Positions 8,133 to 16,876 of a stretch of 64,000 nt of DNA are shown piece after piece. Location of the stretch: assembly GCF_015751765.1 (NCBI RefSeq), contig NZ_JADOTX010000001.1:62001-126000 (forward strand), given 5' to 3'. The notes under the pieces are model-generated. The model saw only the letters and a program-made list of their open reading frames with translations. It made no database searches and was not told where the DNA came from. A program made the position numbers and the translations under genes. The first letter of the stretch is position 1; each line of letters starts with the position of its first letter. Origin of the DNA: Micromonospora ureilytica (lineage in GTDB: Bacteria > Actinomycetota > Actinomycetes > Mycobacteriales > Micromonosporaceae).

Positions 8133-8663
8133 GTGAGTCGGCACGAGGACGATGAAGAGTTCCGGCTGTTCGTCCAACGACAGTGGGGATCGCTGCTCCG
8201 CACGGCGTACCTGCTGACCGGTGACCGGGGGACAGCCGAGGACCTGACGCAGTCGGCGTTGGAGAAGACCCACCGCCGCTGGGGGCGGGTGCTGCGCAGG
8301 GACGCTCCCGAGGTCTACGTACGCCGGGCGATGGTCAACACGGCGATCTCCTGGCGGCGTCGACGGCGGCCGTTGGAGGTGCCGCTGCTGACCGGCGACA
8401 GCAAGCCGACGCATGACGCGTACGTGCAGGTGGAACAGCGGCAACTGCTCCTCGCCGCGTTACGACGGCTACCGCCCCGGACGCAGGCGGTGCTGGTGCT
8501 GCGCTACTTCGAGGACCTCAGCGAGGCGGACACCGCAAAGGTTCTCGGTTGCTCCGTGGGCGCGGTGAAGAGCCAGGCGTCGCGCGGGTTGGCCCGACTG
8601 CGGAGCGATTTCGCCCCACCCGCCGCACAGTCCCCGGCACGGCTCGAGGAGGAACTGGCATGA
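8133..8663 (+). CDS. SigE-family ECF RNA polymerase sigma factor
   Basis: A 176-residue ECF sigma factor of the actinobacterial SigE-like group. Region 2 is seen as EFRLFVQRQWGSLLRTAYLL followed by GTAEDLTQSALEKTHRRW, and region 4 as LPPRTQAVLVLRYFEDLSE followed by VLGCSVGAVKSQASRGLARL, the helix-turn-helix for the -35 element. Start GTG 8133 follows GGAGG by 4 nt. The stop overlaps the ATG of the next gene, a single-pass membrane protein, which is the usual arrangement of a sigma factor with a membrane-linked partner. Confidence 0.92.
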   Translation: MSRHEDDEEFRLFVQRQWGSLLRTAYLLTGDRGTAEDLTQSALEKTHRRWGRVLRRDAPEVYVRRAMVNTAISWRRRRRPLEVPLLTGDSKPTHDAYVQVEQRQLLLAALRRLPPRTQAVLVLRYFEDLSEADTAKVLGCSVGAVKSQASRGLARLRSDFAPPAAQSPARLEEELA

Positions 8664-10090
8664 CCGGAAGCTTCGCCAATTCGACGCTCAGTCCCGCGCT
8701 GCGGGAGGCCGCGCACGGAGTCGACGTACCCGAGGATCCCTGGCCCGGGTTCGCGCGCCGCGAGCGACGGCACCAGCGGACGCGGCTGATCCGGACGGCC
8801 TTGGCCGCCGCGGTCGGGGTCGCGCTCGTCGGGGTCCAGACCAACGTGGTTCCCCTGCCGGGATGGGCACCTGGCATCGCGGTCGCCGCCACTCCGGCGG
8901 CGCTACTCGACGCGCCACCGCGGGGCGCGCTGGCCGGGGATCGGGCCTGGCTGGACACGCTCCGGGCGCGGATCAGCGCCGAGCCGCCGGTGAGAACCGA
9001 CGCCCCGGTGGGTGCCTGGAAGATCGGCGACCGTGACCGGATCCGGCTGGTCTACGGCAGCGACCAGCCGGGCCACCGGGTCGCGCTGGTCGCGGTGCCG
9101 CTGCGCTTCGGCCTGCTGACCAGGGAGGCGCTTGTCTGGTACGTGGGCCCGGCCGGGGCCGATGCCCGGCAGATGCGGTACGGCGGCCACAGCGAGGGCG
9201 ACGACGAGCCGGTGATGACGCTGATGCAGGCATACCCTGGCCAGGCCGGGTTCGCGGTCGTCGTCGGTCCGGCCGAATCCACAGTGACGATCAGTGGCGA
9301 CCCTCGATACACGTCGAGGGGGACTGTGGAGTACCAGGACATCGCCAGGGCGGACGGAGGAGGAGTCGGGTTCGCCGTCCTGCCTCCCGAGCCGCTGTCG
9401 CAGGAACCTGTTGTCCGGGTCAGCCGAGGCGACCAGGTGTTCTTCCAGGAAGGCCTGGGCGGCGGCCCGTACGCCGGGATCGACCCGACCGGGCCGGAGA
9501 TGGAATCCCTGGTTAGCGCCGCTCGCCGACCCGCCCGAGGTGCGCCGCTCGACGACGCCAACCTCCGCAACTTCGTCCAGACGGCACTCCAGGACAGTCA
9601 CCTCCCGGCCGCCGGCACGACGGTGCGGATGCGGTGGTCGGGGCGCGTACACGGCCAGGCCGCCGCGCTGCTCACCGTGCAGCCGACCGGCGGGGGAGTG
9701 ATCGCGTACGCCATGCACGGCGACGATCGGACCGGCTGGTGGACCGACCTGCGGCTGCTGTTGCCGGCCGACGGCGTCGACAGGCGACCGATCGGCTGGC
9801 GGGTCCGGACCGAGGACGGCGCCCGGCCCCCCACGGGCGAGGTGCGGGTGATCGCCCCGCCGGGCGCGGCCCGCGTCACGGTGACGGTCGCAGACGCACC
9901 CCCGGCCACTGTCGTCCTCGACGCGTCGAACGCCGGCACCACCCGGGTGCCGCCGGACCAGGCGGCCACTCTCACCGCGTACTCCAGGGACGGCGGTGTC
10001 CTCGGGACCACCCCGTTGCCGCCGGTGGAGTCGGACCGCGACGCGGGAGGTCTGCCGGGCGACAGCCCGGCCACCCGGGTGACACCCTGA
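8660..10090 (+). CDS. Membrane-anchored partner of the ECF sigma factor, function unknown
   Basis: 476 residues, start ATG 8660 overlapping the sigma-factor stop (ATGA). A short cytoplasmic N-terminus (about 1-43, with DPWPGFARRERRHQRTRL) precedes one membrane span (about 44-62, RTALAAAVGVALVGV) and a long extracytoplasmic beta-rich region without a recognised domain. The layout suggests an anti-sigma-like sensor, but no zinc-binding HxxxCxxC anti-sigma motif is present, so the call rests on gene coupling. The region after it (10091-10173) is a short convergent gap without a clear hairpin. Confidence 0.7.
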   Translation: MTGSFANSTLSPALREAAHGVDVPEDPWPGFARRERRHQRTRLIRTALAAAVGVALVGVQTNVVPLPGWAPGIAVAATPAALLDAPPRGALAGDRAWLDTLRARISAEPPVRTDAPVGAWKIGDRDRIRLVYGSDQPGHRVALVAVPLRFGLLTREALVWYVGPAGADARQMRYGGHSEGDDEPVMTLMQAYPGQAGFAVVVGPAESTVTISGDPRYTSRGTVEYQDIARADGGGVGFAVLPPEPLSQEPVVRVSRGDQVFFQEGLGGGPYAGIDPTGPEMESLVSAARRPARGAPLDDANLRNFVQTALQDSHLPAAGTTVRMRWSGRVHGQAAALLTVQPTGGGVIAYAMHGDDRTGWWTDLRLLLPADGVDRRPIGWRVRTEDGARPPTGEVRVIAPPGAARVTVTVADAPPATVVLDASNAGTTRVPPDQAATLTAYSRDGGVLGTTPLPPVESDRDAGGLPGDSPATRVTP

Positions 10091-10173
10091 GGCGGCGACG
10101 AGCGGGCCGAGTCGTCCGAGGGCGGCTCAGCCGCGCCGAGCATGGTGGCCAGGCGGGCCAGGCCCGGGTCGGA

Positions 10174-11157
10174 TCAGCCGTGCAGGGTGACAGTGGGAGA
10201 ACGGCCGTACGCCGCCCGATAGTCGGCCGCGAACCGGCCTGCGTGCACGTAGCCCCAGCGGTGCGCAATCGCGGCCACTGTGTCCCCCTGGGCCGGATCG
10301 GCGTCGAGCAGGTCCTGGTGGGACCGGTCCAGCCGGGTCCGGCGAAGGTACGCCATCGGAGTGGTGCCCAGGTGGCGGCGGAACGCCGCCTGCAGGGCGC
10401 GGGGCGTGACGCGGGCGGCGTCGGCGATCTGGGTGGCGGTGATCGCTTCGCCGGCATGTGTCTCGATGAACGACACGGCGCGGCGTACCGGGCCGGTCGG
10501 TAACGGGCTGGCGTCCAACCGGTAGGACAGCGTGATAGCGGTGTTCGGAAAGGCGGCGAGAGCGGCGGAGGCGGCCAGGTCGGTGGCGGCACGGATCACG
10601 AGCGGGCTTTGTAGCGGCTCCGCAGGGCCCGTGAAGAGGCGGTAGATATGGGCCGCGGTGTGGTGCCAGAACTGGCCCATCTCGTCGGACACGGGCGTCA
10701 TCGACTCGAATCGGAAGTCGGCGGGGTCGATTCCTGTCCGCTCGGTGGCCGCCTCGGTCACCATGGCCAAGTCCAGGTTCACGCTGTAGAGATCGAAGTG
10801 CTGGCCAATATTGATGAGGGGACGGCCGGGCTTTTGCAGGAGCACCTGGCCGGGGCCTGTCCGTGCCTCGTTCCGGCCATCCCGTGCCTCGGCCCGCCCG
10901 CTCACCATCGCGACGATCAGCAGGTCAGCCAGGGGCTCAAGATGCATCTCGACGTCCATGGCGCACTGCACCCGGGTCGCCAGGATCGACCCGACCTGGA
11001 CCATCTCCTCGCGGTAGGTGAACTGGTCGGCGACGCTGTGCGGCCAGAGCTCCAGCCCCGCGCATCTCTGCCGGATCACATCGTGCGCCTGCGAGACCTC
11101 GTGCGTGACGAACGTGTGCCGAGTGACGGAAGTGCCTGTCCCGAGGTCTTGTTGCAA
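10174..11157 (-). CDS. AraC-family transcriptional regulator
   Basis: The C-terminal AraC/XylS DNA-binding domain is plain: VRRAVSFIETHAGEAITATQ, ARVTPRALQAAFRRHLGTTP, YLRRTRLDRSHQDLL and a second helix-turn-helix ending WGYVHAGRFAADYRAAYGRSP. The N-terminal 200 residues fit the AraC_binding_2 ligand-sensing type. I start at TTG 11157 because GGGAG lies 5 nt upstream; a longer frame begins at ATG 11196 without a ribosome site. It is transcribed away from a second, related AraC gene across a 617-bp gap. The ligand is unknown. Confidence 0.9.
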   Translation of the reverse strand: MQQDLGTGTSVTRHTFVTHEVSQAHDVIRQRCAGLELWPHSVADQFTYREEMVQVGSILATRVQCAMDVEMHLEPLADLLIVAMVSGRAEARDGRNEARTGPGQVLLQKPGRPLINIGQHFDLYSVNLDLAMVTEAATERTGIDPADFRFESMTPVSDEMGQFWHHTAAHIYRLFTGPAEPLQSPLVIRAATDLAASAALAAFPNTAITLSYRLDASPLPTGPVRRAVSFIETHAGEAITATQIADAARVTPRALQAAFRRHLGTTPMAYLRRTRLDRSHQDLLDADPAQGDTVAAIAHRWGYVHAGRFAADYRAAYGRSPTVTLHG

Positions 11158-11774
11158 TCTGTCTCCCTCATGGCAAGCCGGCTGCGTCCGCCACATGCGT
11201 CTGCTCGGCGGACCTGAGGTCGGCCGAGCAGATAAGACGTGAGAACGCTGCTATTACTACGTACAACGAGGCGAAAGCATTAGCCGACACGGTCAGGCAC
11301 TGTCGTGTGCCGGACGCGAAGGACCGGCCGACCGGGGTCGCAACGTCGCGGACCCCGATCGGCCGGCCGATCGGGCCGAGCCAGGATGAGTGGCTCGGAC
11401 AGGCAGAGGTTAGAGCCGGTGAGCGGGGACGGCCGCGTGTGCCAAAGAGTCAAGTACCCGACAATTTTGCGATGGGAAACTCGTTACCACAACGTCACAT
11501 TCATCCCGCCCGACCGGAAGACCGCCTCGGTGCAGCCGGGGGCGCGATGTGAACGATCTCGATTGTGGCCTGGTAGAGAACCATCACGCGACCCATGGTT
11601 CGCGAAACGGCCAGCCTTGTTCGGGAAGCGGATCGGCCTGCGAACTCAGCGTGTCGCGTTGACGTGGAATGTCGCTGCCGTCGTCCTGGCGTCGCCGACA
11701 GGCCGTTGCGTACCGCTGAGTATCACGTTCAATCAGTTCGGGCCGGATTAGCGGCCCGACGGAGGTGACGGCCC
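11158..11774. other. 617-bp gap between divergent AraC genes, with a large inverted repeat
   Basis: I see no convincing gene here. A plus-strand frame at 11305-11751 is open but Arg-rich with no ribosome site or family resemblance. The clearest structure is an inverted repeat at 11324-11366: arms GGCCGACCGGGGTC (11326-11339) and GACCCCGATCGGCC (11351-11364) match 13 of 14 and extend by 2 bp, around an 11-nt loop. It may be an operator or an RNA hairpin. Locally AT-richer patches near 11235-11280 and 11450-11500 could hold the promoters. The ribosome site GGAGGTGA for the plus-strand gene is at 11761-11768. Confidence 0.5.
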
Positions 11775-12785
11775 ATGCCGTGGACGGGGAACCCTGACGG
11801 GCAGGAGCCTGTGACCCGAGATGTCGTCGAGACCGACGACCCAGAACGAGCGCACCATCTGCTCGCGGAAAGGTTTGGAGAACACCGAGTTCGCATTTCC
11901 GGGCCGCCGGCCCGGTTCCGCTACCGGCAAGCCGTGTTGCGGGCCGACGAGCTGGAGATCGGCGAGACCCGCTACACCATGCGCTGCCGCAGCGAATCGT
12001 TGCCCTATCCCGATCTGGCCGTGGCGACTGTGACGCACGGCCGGTACGCGGTGCGCACCAACGACGAGGAACTGCGCCTCGGGCCCGGCACAACCGGCCG
12101 CTACCCGGAGGCGGGTGCAGTCCACCTCGTCGACGATCTGGCGTCCGTCTTCGTTCGGCTGCCTATGCAGCGGGTCGCGGCGACCGCTTCCGCTCGAACC
12201 GGCCTGCCCGCCGCGAATTTCCACTTCACCACGATGGCGCCGCTCTCCCCGTCGATGGCCCTGCTCTGGCAGTCGATGACGGCGTTCGTCCGGCGACAAC
12301 TCGCGGTCAACGCGGTGGTTGCCAGTCCACTGGCCCGAGCGGGCCTGGTGGACCTGGTGGCGACCACCGCCGTCGCGGTGTTCCCGAACACCACGATGAC
12401 CGTCAACTACCTGCCTGGGCAGGCTGGCGTGGGCCGCGCGATCGTACGCCGGGCCGCCGAGTTCATCGAGGCGCATGCTGCGGTCCCGCTGACAGTGGGC
12501 CGGATAGCGGAAGCCTGCGAGGTCAGCCAACGCGCGTTACAGGTGGCGTTCCAGCGTTACCACGGCCAGAGTCCGATGGCGTTCCTGCGTGCCGTCCGAT
12601 TACGCCAGGCGCACTGGGACCTGCAACACGCCAAGCCGGGGCAGACCGTGGCGGAGACGGCCCGACGCTGGGGTTGGACCCACCCCGGCCGGTTCGCCCA
12701 GGCGTACCGCGAGACCTACGGCTGCCATCCCTACGACACCCTGCGGGCAACGGGAGTATCGGCACCGGCAGAGCAGGACCGCTGA
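11775..12785 (+). CDS. AraC-family transcriptional regulator, paralogue of the divergent neighbour
   Basis: 336 residues with start ATG 11775 preceded by GGAGGTGA. The C-terminal DNA-binding domain shows AEFIEAHAAVPLTVGRIAEA, CEVSQRALQVAFQRYHGQSP, FLRAVRLRQAHWDLQ and WGWTHPGRFAQAYRETYGCHP. It has the same architecture and several matching blocks as the AraC protein on the opposite strand (for example AVAVFPNTTMTVNY versus ALAAFPNTAITLSY), so the two probably arose by duplication. The ligand-binding part is N-terminal and its ligand is unknown. Confidence 0.9.
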   Translation: MPWTGNPDGQEPVTRDVVETDDPERAHHLLAERFGEHRVRISGPPARFRYRQAVLRADELEIGETRYTMRCRSESLPYPDLAVATVTHGRYAVRTNDEELRLGPGTTGRYPEAGAVHLVDDLASVFVRLPMQRVAATASARTGLPAANFHFTTMAPLSPSMALLWQSMTAFVRRQLAVNAVVASPLARAGLVDLVATTAVAVFPNTTMTVNYLPGQAGVGRAIVRRAAEFIEAHAAVPLTVGRIAEACEVSQRALQVAFQRYHGQSPMAFLRAVRLRQAHWDLQHAKPGQTVAETARRWGWTHPGRFAQAYRETYGCHPYDTLRATGVSAPAEQDR

Positions 12786-12926
12786 CGAGTGATGTCGGCT
12801 GGATGGCTTGCCGAAATGGGTGCGAGGCGCTCGAGCAGCCTCTGGGTGCCGACCTGGTGACGGGGAGCCGCGACGCCGGCCTCTAGTATCGACAGCCTTG
12901 ACAGCGAAGGCGGCCTACTGGAGCGC

Positions 12927-14177
12927 ATGGTGACGATCGAGGCAGAACGGCCACCCGACCGGCTCGCCGACATCGCCGAGCGGGCCGAAGTCGTACTCGT
13001 CGACTTCGACGGTCCGATCTGCCGCCTGTTTGGCAGCAAGGCCGCGCCGCGCGTCGCCGCCGACCTGCGTCAGCTGATCCTCAGCCGGGGCGTCGTCCTG
13101 CCCGATGAGCTGCGCGACGGAATCGACCCGCTGGAGCTGTTCCGCGCGACAGCTGTGTTCGCACCCGAGTTGGTAGGCGTCGTCGGTGCGGCCCTGGAGG
13201 CGGCGGAGGTCGAGGCAGCGGCGTCCGCGGAGACGACGATCGGAGCCTTCGACATGGTCGCGGCGTGCCTGGCGACCGGACGCCCGCTCGCCATCGTCAG
13301 CAACAACTCGGCCGCCGCCATCGACGCCTACCTCGGGCGCCGCGACCGTGCCCGCTACTTCGCCGCCGTCGTCGGCCGAGGCGAGCATCCCGATCTGCTG
13401 AAGCCCAACCCGGCGCCCGTTGTGCAGGCCCTGCAGGCGTTGAAGGTCGCACCCGATGCCGCCGTTCTGGTCGGTGACTCCGCCACCGACGTCGCAGCCG
13501 CCCGAGCAGCCGGTGTCGCCTGTGTCGGGTACGCCAACAAGCCCGGCAAGGCCGAACGTCTCGCCGCCGCCGGTGCCGACGCGATCGTGACCGACATGAC
13601 CGATCTGGCTGGCGTCCTCGCTCGTACGCGCAGGCCGGTCAGCCAGCTGCCGTGGGTTGATTCGGGCGGCGGGCCGCTCATCGCCGTGCCGACGTCAGCG
13701 CTCGGCGAGTGGACGGGCGCGTCGATGGACGACGGTGATTCCTGGGGTGACTACGACCGGGCCTGCCAGGTCGACGGTTACATCGGAGTGCTGGATGTCG
13801 GTGCCGACCAGGCGCTTGTTCTGGCCGACGAGCCGGCTTCCACCACGTACCTCCCGGACCGGCGGATCTTCGTGCGCTGGATCTACGCCAACTCCGAGGC
13901 GGAAGTCGTCCGCCTCGTTCCCCGGGCGCTCAAGATCGCCGACTGGAAGGACGCGGGCACGTGGACGACCAGTGGGCCAGCCCAGCTGTTCGACTCCGGC
14001 TACACCGGCGACGGGCTGGAGCACACCACCCACCTCACTGTGGACGTGGCCGCCGGCACCTACCTGATCCGCACCGCGTCTGTGCAACCCGACAGGAGAA
14101 CGGCGCTGGTGCTGGTGCAACTGGTCGAGCAGACGCAGCCGGTTCGAGTGGTCGAACAGGTCCGAACAGGCCCGTGA
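12927..14177 (+). CDS. HAD-family hydrolase fused to an Imm21-like immunity domain
   Basis: 416 residues, two parts. Residues about 20-235 are a haloacid-dehalogenase-like phosphatase: motif I VVLVDFDGPI (D26, D28), motif II LAIVSNN (S125), motif III Lys in LLKPNP (K159) and motif IV VGDSATD (D184, D188). Residues about 243-400 resemble Imm21, a family of immunity proteins from polymorphic-toxin loci: WVDSGGGPLIAVP, DYDRACQVDGYIGVL, ALVLADEP, then FVRWIYANSEAEVV and YLIRTASVQPDRRTALVLV. GGAG precedes the start by 3 nt, and a GTG one codon later is better spaced. No toxin gene is adjacent, so immunity function is not established. Confidence 0.75.
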   Translation: MVTIEAERPPDRLADIAERAEVVLVDFDGPICRLFGSKAAPRVAADLRQLILSRGVVLPDELRDGIDPLELFRATAVFAPELVGVVGAALEAAEVEAAASAETTIGAFDMVAACLATGRPLAIVSNNSAAAIDAYLGRRDRARYFAAVVGRGEHPDLLKPNPAPVVQALQALKVAPDAAVLVGDSATDVAAARAAGVACVGYANKPGKAERLAAAGADAIVTDMTDLAGVLARTRRPVSQLPWVDSGGGPLIAVPTSALGEWTGASMDDGDSWGDYDRACQVDGYIGVLDVGADQALVLADEPASTTYLPDRRIFVRWIYANSEAEVVRLVPRALKIADWKDAGTWTTSGPAQLFDSGYTGDGLEHTTHLTVDVAAGTYLIRTASVQPDRRTALVLVQLVEQTQPVRVVEQVRTGP

Positions 14178-14384
14178 GCAGCCCGGACAGGCGCACGGCT
14201 GTTCGGAACAGGCACTGACCGTAGCGAAATCCTGACTGGCGTCAATACGCTGACGTCCAATCACCCAGGACGCCGGCGAACGACATTGGGTGACGAGTTT
14301 CGCGACATGTGGGGGCCTCCAACCATCCGTCAAGGCTGTCGCCTATTCACACGGCAGCAGCACACACCCTTGAGAGGGAAGCTC

Positions 14385-14486
14385 ATGCGAATTCGTCGTT
14401 TCATCTACGCAGCGACCGTCGGCGCCATCCTGGCGGCCACCTGGATGGCCGCGCCAGCTCAGGCCGGTTGGGGCCACGGCGGGTAA
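14385..14486 (+). CDS. 33-residue secreted mini-peptide precursor
   Basis: A short frame from ATG 14385 to TAA 14484-14486 with a good ribosome site (GAGAGGGA, 5 nt spacing). The product is a complete Sec signal peptide, a basic start MRIRRF, hydrophobic core YAATVGAILAATWMAA and cleavage site APAQA, followed by only GWGHGG. If cleaved at AQA|G the exported product is a hexapeptide. It could be a signalling peptide, a metal-binding peptide or a leader remnant; nothing in the sequence decides. It is followed by a strong hairpin and has its own 200-bp upstream gap, so it looks like a separate transcription unit. Confidence 0.6.
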   Translation: MRIRRFIYAATVGAILAATWMAAPAQAGWGHGG

Positions 14487-14505
14487 TCGACTCCCGGGCC
14501 GAATG

Positions 14506-14542
14506 CGGGCGGGCCGCTCCCAGCGGGATTCCGGCCCGCCCG
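14506..14542. terminator. Bidirectional hairpin between convergent genes
   Basis: Perfect 11-bp arms CGGGCGGGCCG (14506-14516) and CGGCCCGCCCG (14532-14542), 15-nt loop. It lies 19 bp after the mini-peptide stop and before the end of the minus-strand oxidoreductase gene at 14635, so it can serve both. Confidence 0.7.
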
Positions 14543-14634
14543 ACCGCCGCGCTGTGCCTGAGCCGCTTGTCCTTGGTCTCCACGGAGAACCGCACCGACA
14601 GCGGCTCCGGCCGGAACGCGGTCGCGAACTCCAA

Positions 14635-15822
14635 TCAGGACGCGGCTGTGCGGATCTCCGTTCGGGTCGGGACGGTCCGGTGGCGGCGGACCGGGTACAG
14701 GACCGGGTGCGTGATGCCCCAGGCTGCGCCCGTGCAGACGAACTCCTTGTACCGGGCTGCCAGCTTGCCGGTGAGGAGGGACGGCCTGGCCCGGTCGTCG
14801 GCGGTCACGTACTGGATGATGCCGTCGTGCCGGCCGAGGCTGATGCACTGGTTGAAATAGCGCAGCGGGGCCTTCGGAAACTTCGCCCGACCGGTCAGGC
14901 GGGCGGCGATGGCGTCGGCTGCCTGCCAGGCCATCGGGATGCCCGAGGCGCAGGACATCCGCAGTGGCTTGCCGCCCGGTCCTTCGGCGATGGCGGCGTC
15001 GCCAACGGCGTACACCTCGGGGTGGGATACCGACCGCATCGAGGCGTCGACGATGATCTGCCCGGTTTCCGCGACAGCCAGGGTCGTGGCGGCGGCGATG
15101 GGGTGGACGGCGAAGCCGGTCGTCCACACGGTCACCTGGGCCGGGATCTCCCGACCGTCGCGGGTGACCGCACCGGTGGCCTCGACCCGCGCGATGTCGC
15201 TGTGCTCGTGGACGGTGATGCCGAGCCGGTCGCAGACGCCGCGAAGGTGCTGCTGCGCCTTGCCGGTGAGCCAGTCGCCGAGACCGCCGCGGGCGGCGAG
15301 CGCGACGTCGAGGTCCGGTCGGGCCTCCGCGATCTCGGTGACCGCTTCGAGGCCGGTGAGGCCGCCGCCGACGACGAGCACCGTCCCGCCGGCCGCGAGG
15401 TGGGCGAGGCGGTCGCGCAACCGCAGCGCCGAGGGCCTGCCGGCGATGTCGTACGCGTGCTCGGCGACCCCGGGGACGCCGTGGTCGGCGGTGGCGCTGC
15501 CGAGGGCGTAGACGAGCGTGTCATAGGCGATCTCGTCGGTGCCGTGGTCGTCGGCGAGCGCGACTGTCCTGCGGTCGGCGTCGACGGCGGTGACCCGGGC
15601 CAGCCGAGGCTTGACGGCGGTGCCGGCGTAGACCTCGCTCAGTGGGCGTGGTTTGAGGTCCTGCCCGGCGGCGAGTTGGTGCATGCGGACCCGCTCGACG
15701 AAGTCGGCGTCGGCGTTGACGACGGTGATCTCGGTGTCGTCCGGGTGTAGCCGCTTGGCGAGGCGCCCGGCGGCCATGGCTCCGGCGTAGCCCGCTCCGA
15801 GGACGACGATGCGGTGCTTCAT
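14635..15822 (-). CDS. NAD(P)/FAD-dependent oxidoreductase (NDH-2-like)
   Basis: 395 residues, start ATG 15822 with AGGAG 8 nt upstream. Features of the two-dinucleotide-binding flavoprotein family: N-terminal FAD motif RIVVLGAGYAGAMAAGRLAK, second Rossmann motif GTVLVVGGGLTGLEAVTEIA, ATG-like VTVWTTGF and the C-terminal FAD motif HPEVYAVGDAA. It may oxidise NAD(P)H with a quinone or small acceptor, but there is no clear membrane anchor. It sits 83 bp downstream of an ECF41-type sigma factor gene on the same strand; such sigma factors are known to sit next to and control genes for oxidoreductases, decarboxylases or epimerases. Confidence 0.85.
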   Translation of the reverse strand: MKHRIVVLGAGYAGAMAAGRLAKRLHPDDTEITVVNADADFVERVRMHQLAAGQDLKPRPLSEVYAGTAVKPRLARVTAVDADRRTVALADDHGTDEIAYDTLVYALGSATADHGVPGVAEHAYDIAGRPSALRLRDRLAHLAAGGTVLVVGGGLTGLEAVTEIAEARPDLDVALAARGGLGDWLTGKAQQHLRGVCDRLGITVHEHSDIARVEATGAVTRDGREIPAQVTVWTTGFAVHPIAAATTLAVAETGQIIVDASMRSVSHPEVYAVGDAAIAEGPGGKPLRMSCASGIPMAWQAADAIAARLTGRAKFPKAPLRYFNQCISLGRHDGIIQYVTADDRARPSLLTGKLAARYKEFVCTGAAWGITHPVLYPVRRHRTVPTRTEIRTAAS

Positions 15823-15905
15823 GGTGGCACTCCTGTCTCGGTGGGTGGTCGCTTCCTGAACCGGACAGCGACGCGATTCCTGACAGGAGTTGGCTATGAC
15901 CTGGG

Positions 15906-16850
15906 TCACCAGACGTGGAGGGTGGGTTCCTCGTGCTCGGAGGCGGACCACTGCCGGCTGGCGCGGCCGAGCTTGTCGGGGTTGACCTGGTTGTGGATGG
16001 CCGTGACACCCTCGGGCGTCACCTCCACGGACATCACGCCGATGACCCGGTCGTCGATCACGACCACCACCGCCGGAGCGCCGTTGGCGGTGGTGACGTA
16101 CATGGCCGGGCTGCCACCCACCAGGTCCCGTTTGACGTCGGCCGGCTTGAACAGGCCACGCAGGAACTTCGCCACCGCCAGCGCGCCGACGATCGGCGCG
16201 GCCCGGGCCGGGATCGTGCCGCCGCCGTCGGCGGTGCTCGTCGCGTCGTCGGTCAACAATTCCACCAGCCGCTGGATCTCGCCGTTGTTGGCCGCCGTGA
16301 GGAACTCCGCGACGATCTTCCGGGCGGCGGCCTGGTCGACCTCGGCGCGGGCCCGCTCCGCGGTGACGTGCTGCTTGGCACGGTGGTAGGTCTGCTGGCA
16401 GTTCGACTCGGTGATGCCGAGGATCTCGGCGATCTCACCGTGCGAGTAGTCGAAGGCCTCCCGCAGCACGTACACCGCGCGCTCGTTGGGCGACAACCGC
16501 TCCAGCAGGGTGAGCACCGCCATCGAGACCGACTCGCGCTGCTCGGCGGTGTCGAGCGGACCGAGCATCCGGTCCCCGGCGAGGACCGGTTCGGGCAGCC
16601 ACGTGCCCACATAGGTCTCCCGCCTGGCCCGCGCCGACGTCAGCTGGTTCAGGCACACGTTGGTGAGGACCTTCGTGAGCCACGCCTCCGGCGTCTCGAC
16701 GTGCTCCCGGTGGGCGCCCTGCCAGCGCAGGAAGGTGTCCTGGACGGCGTCCTCCGCGTCGCTGGCCGAGCCCAGCAGGCGATAGGCGATCGCCTCCAGG
16801 CGGGCCCTGGAGTGCTCGAACACCTCGACCTCGTCCGGACTGAGCGGCAT
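15906..16850 (-). CDS. sigJ: ECF41-group (SigJ-like) RNA polymerase sigma factor
   Basis: 314 residues. Region 2 (LEAIAYRLLGSASDAEDAVQ, F40-LRW) and region 4 (LSPNERAVYVLREAF, EIAEILGITESNCQQTYHRA) are followed by a SnoaL-like C-terminal extension (about 170-295). The three signatures of the ECF41 group are present: WLPEP (84-88), DGGG (208-211) and NPDKL (290-294). In this group the extension itself modulates activity in place of an anti-sigma factor. The flavoprotein gene downstream is the expected target. Start ATG 16850 has no ribosome site and may be leaderless. I found no convincing TGTCACA/CGTC promoter in the 83-bp gap after it. Confidence 0.9.
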   Translation of the reverse strand: MPLSPDEVEVFEHSRARLEAIAYRLLGSASDAEDAVQDTFLRWQGAHREHVETPEAWLTKVLTNVCLNQLTSARARRETYVGTWLPEPVLAGDRMLGPLDTAEQRESVSMAVLTLLERLSPNERAVYVLREAFDYSHGEIAEILGITESNCQQTYHRAKQHVTAERARAEVDQAAARKIVAEFLTAANNGEIQRLVELLTDDATSTADGGGTIPARAAPIVGALAVAKFLRGLFKPADVKRDLVGGSPAMYVTTANGAPAVVVVIDDRVIGVMSVEVTPEGVTAIHNQVNPDKLGRASRQWSASEHEEPTLHVW

Positions 16851-16876
16851 GACTAGACAGTATCCAGGCGGATGGC

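Noticed and set aside
11305..11751. 148-codon plus-strand frame in the gap between the AraC genes
   Set aside because: Arg-rich, no ribosome site and no recognisable pattern; codon use is unlike the neighbours.
15823..15905. ECF41 promoter before the flavoprotein gene
   Set aside because: TGTCAGG is present, but no CGTC lies at a 14-18 bp distance, so I do not annotate it.
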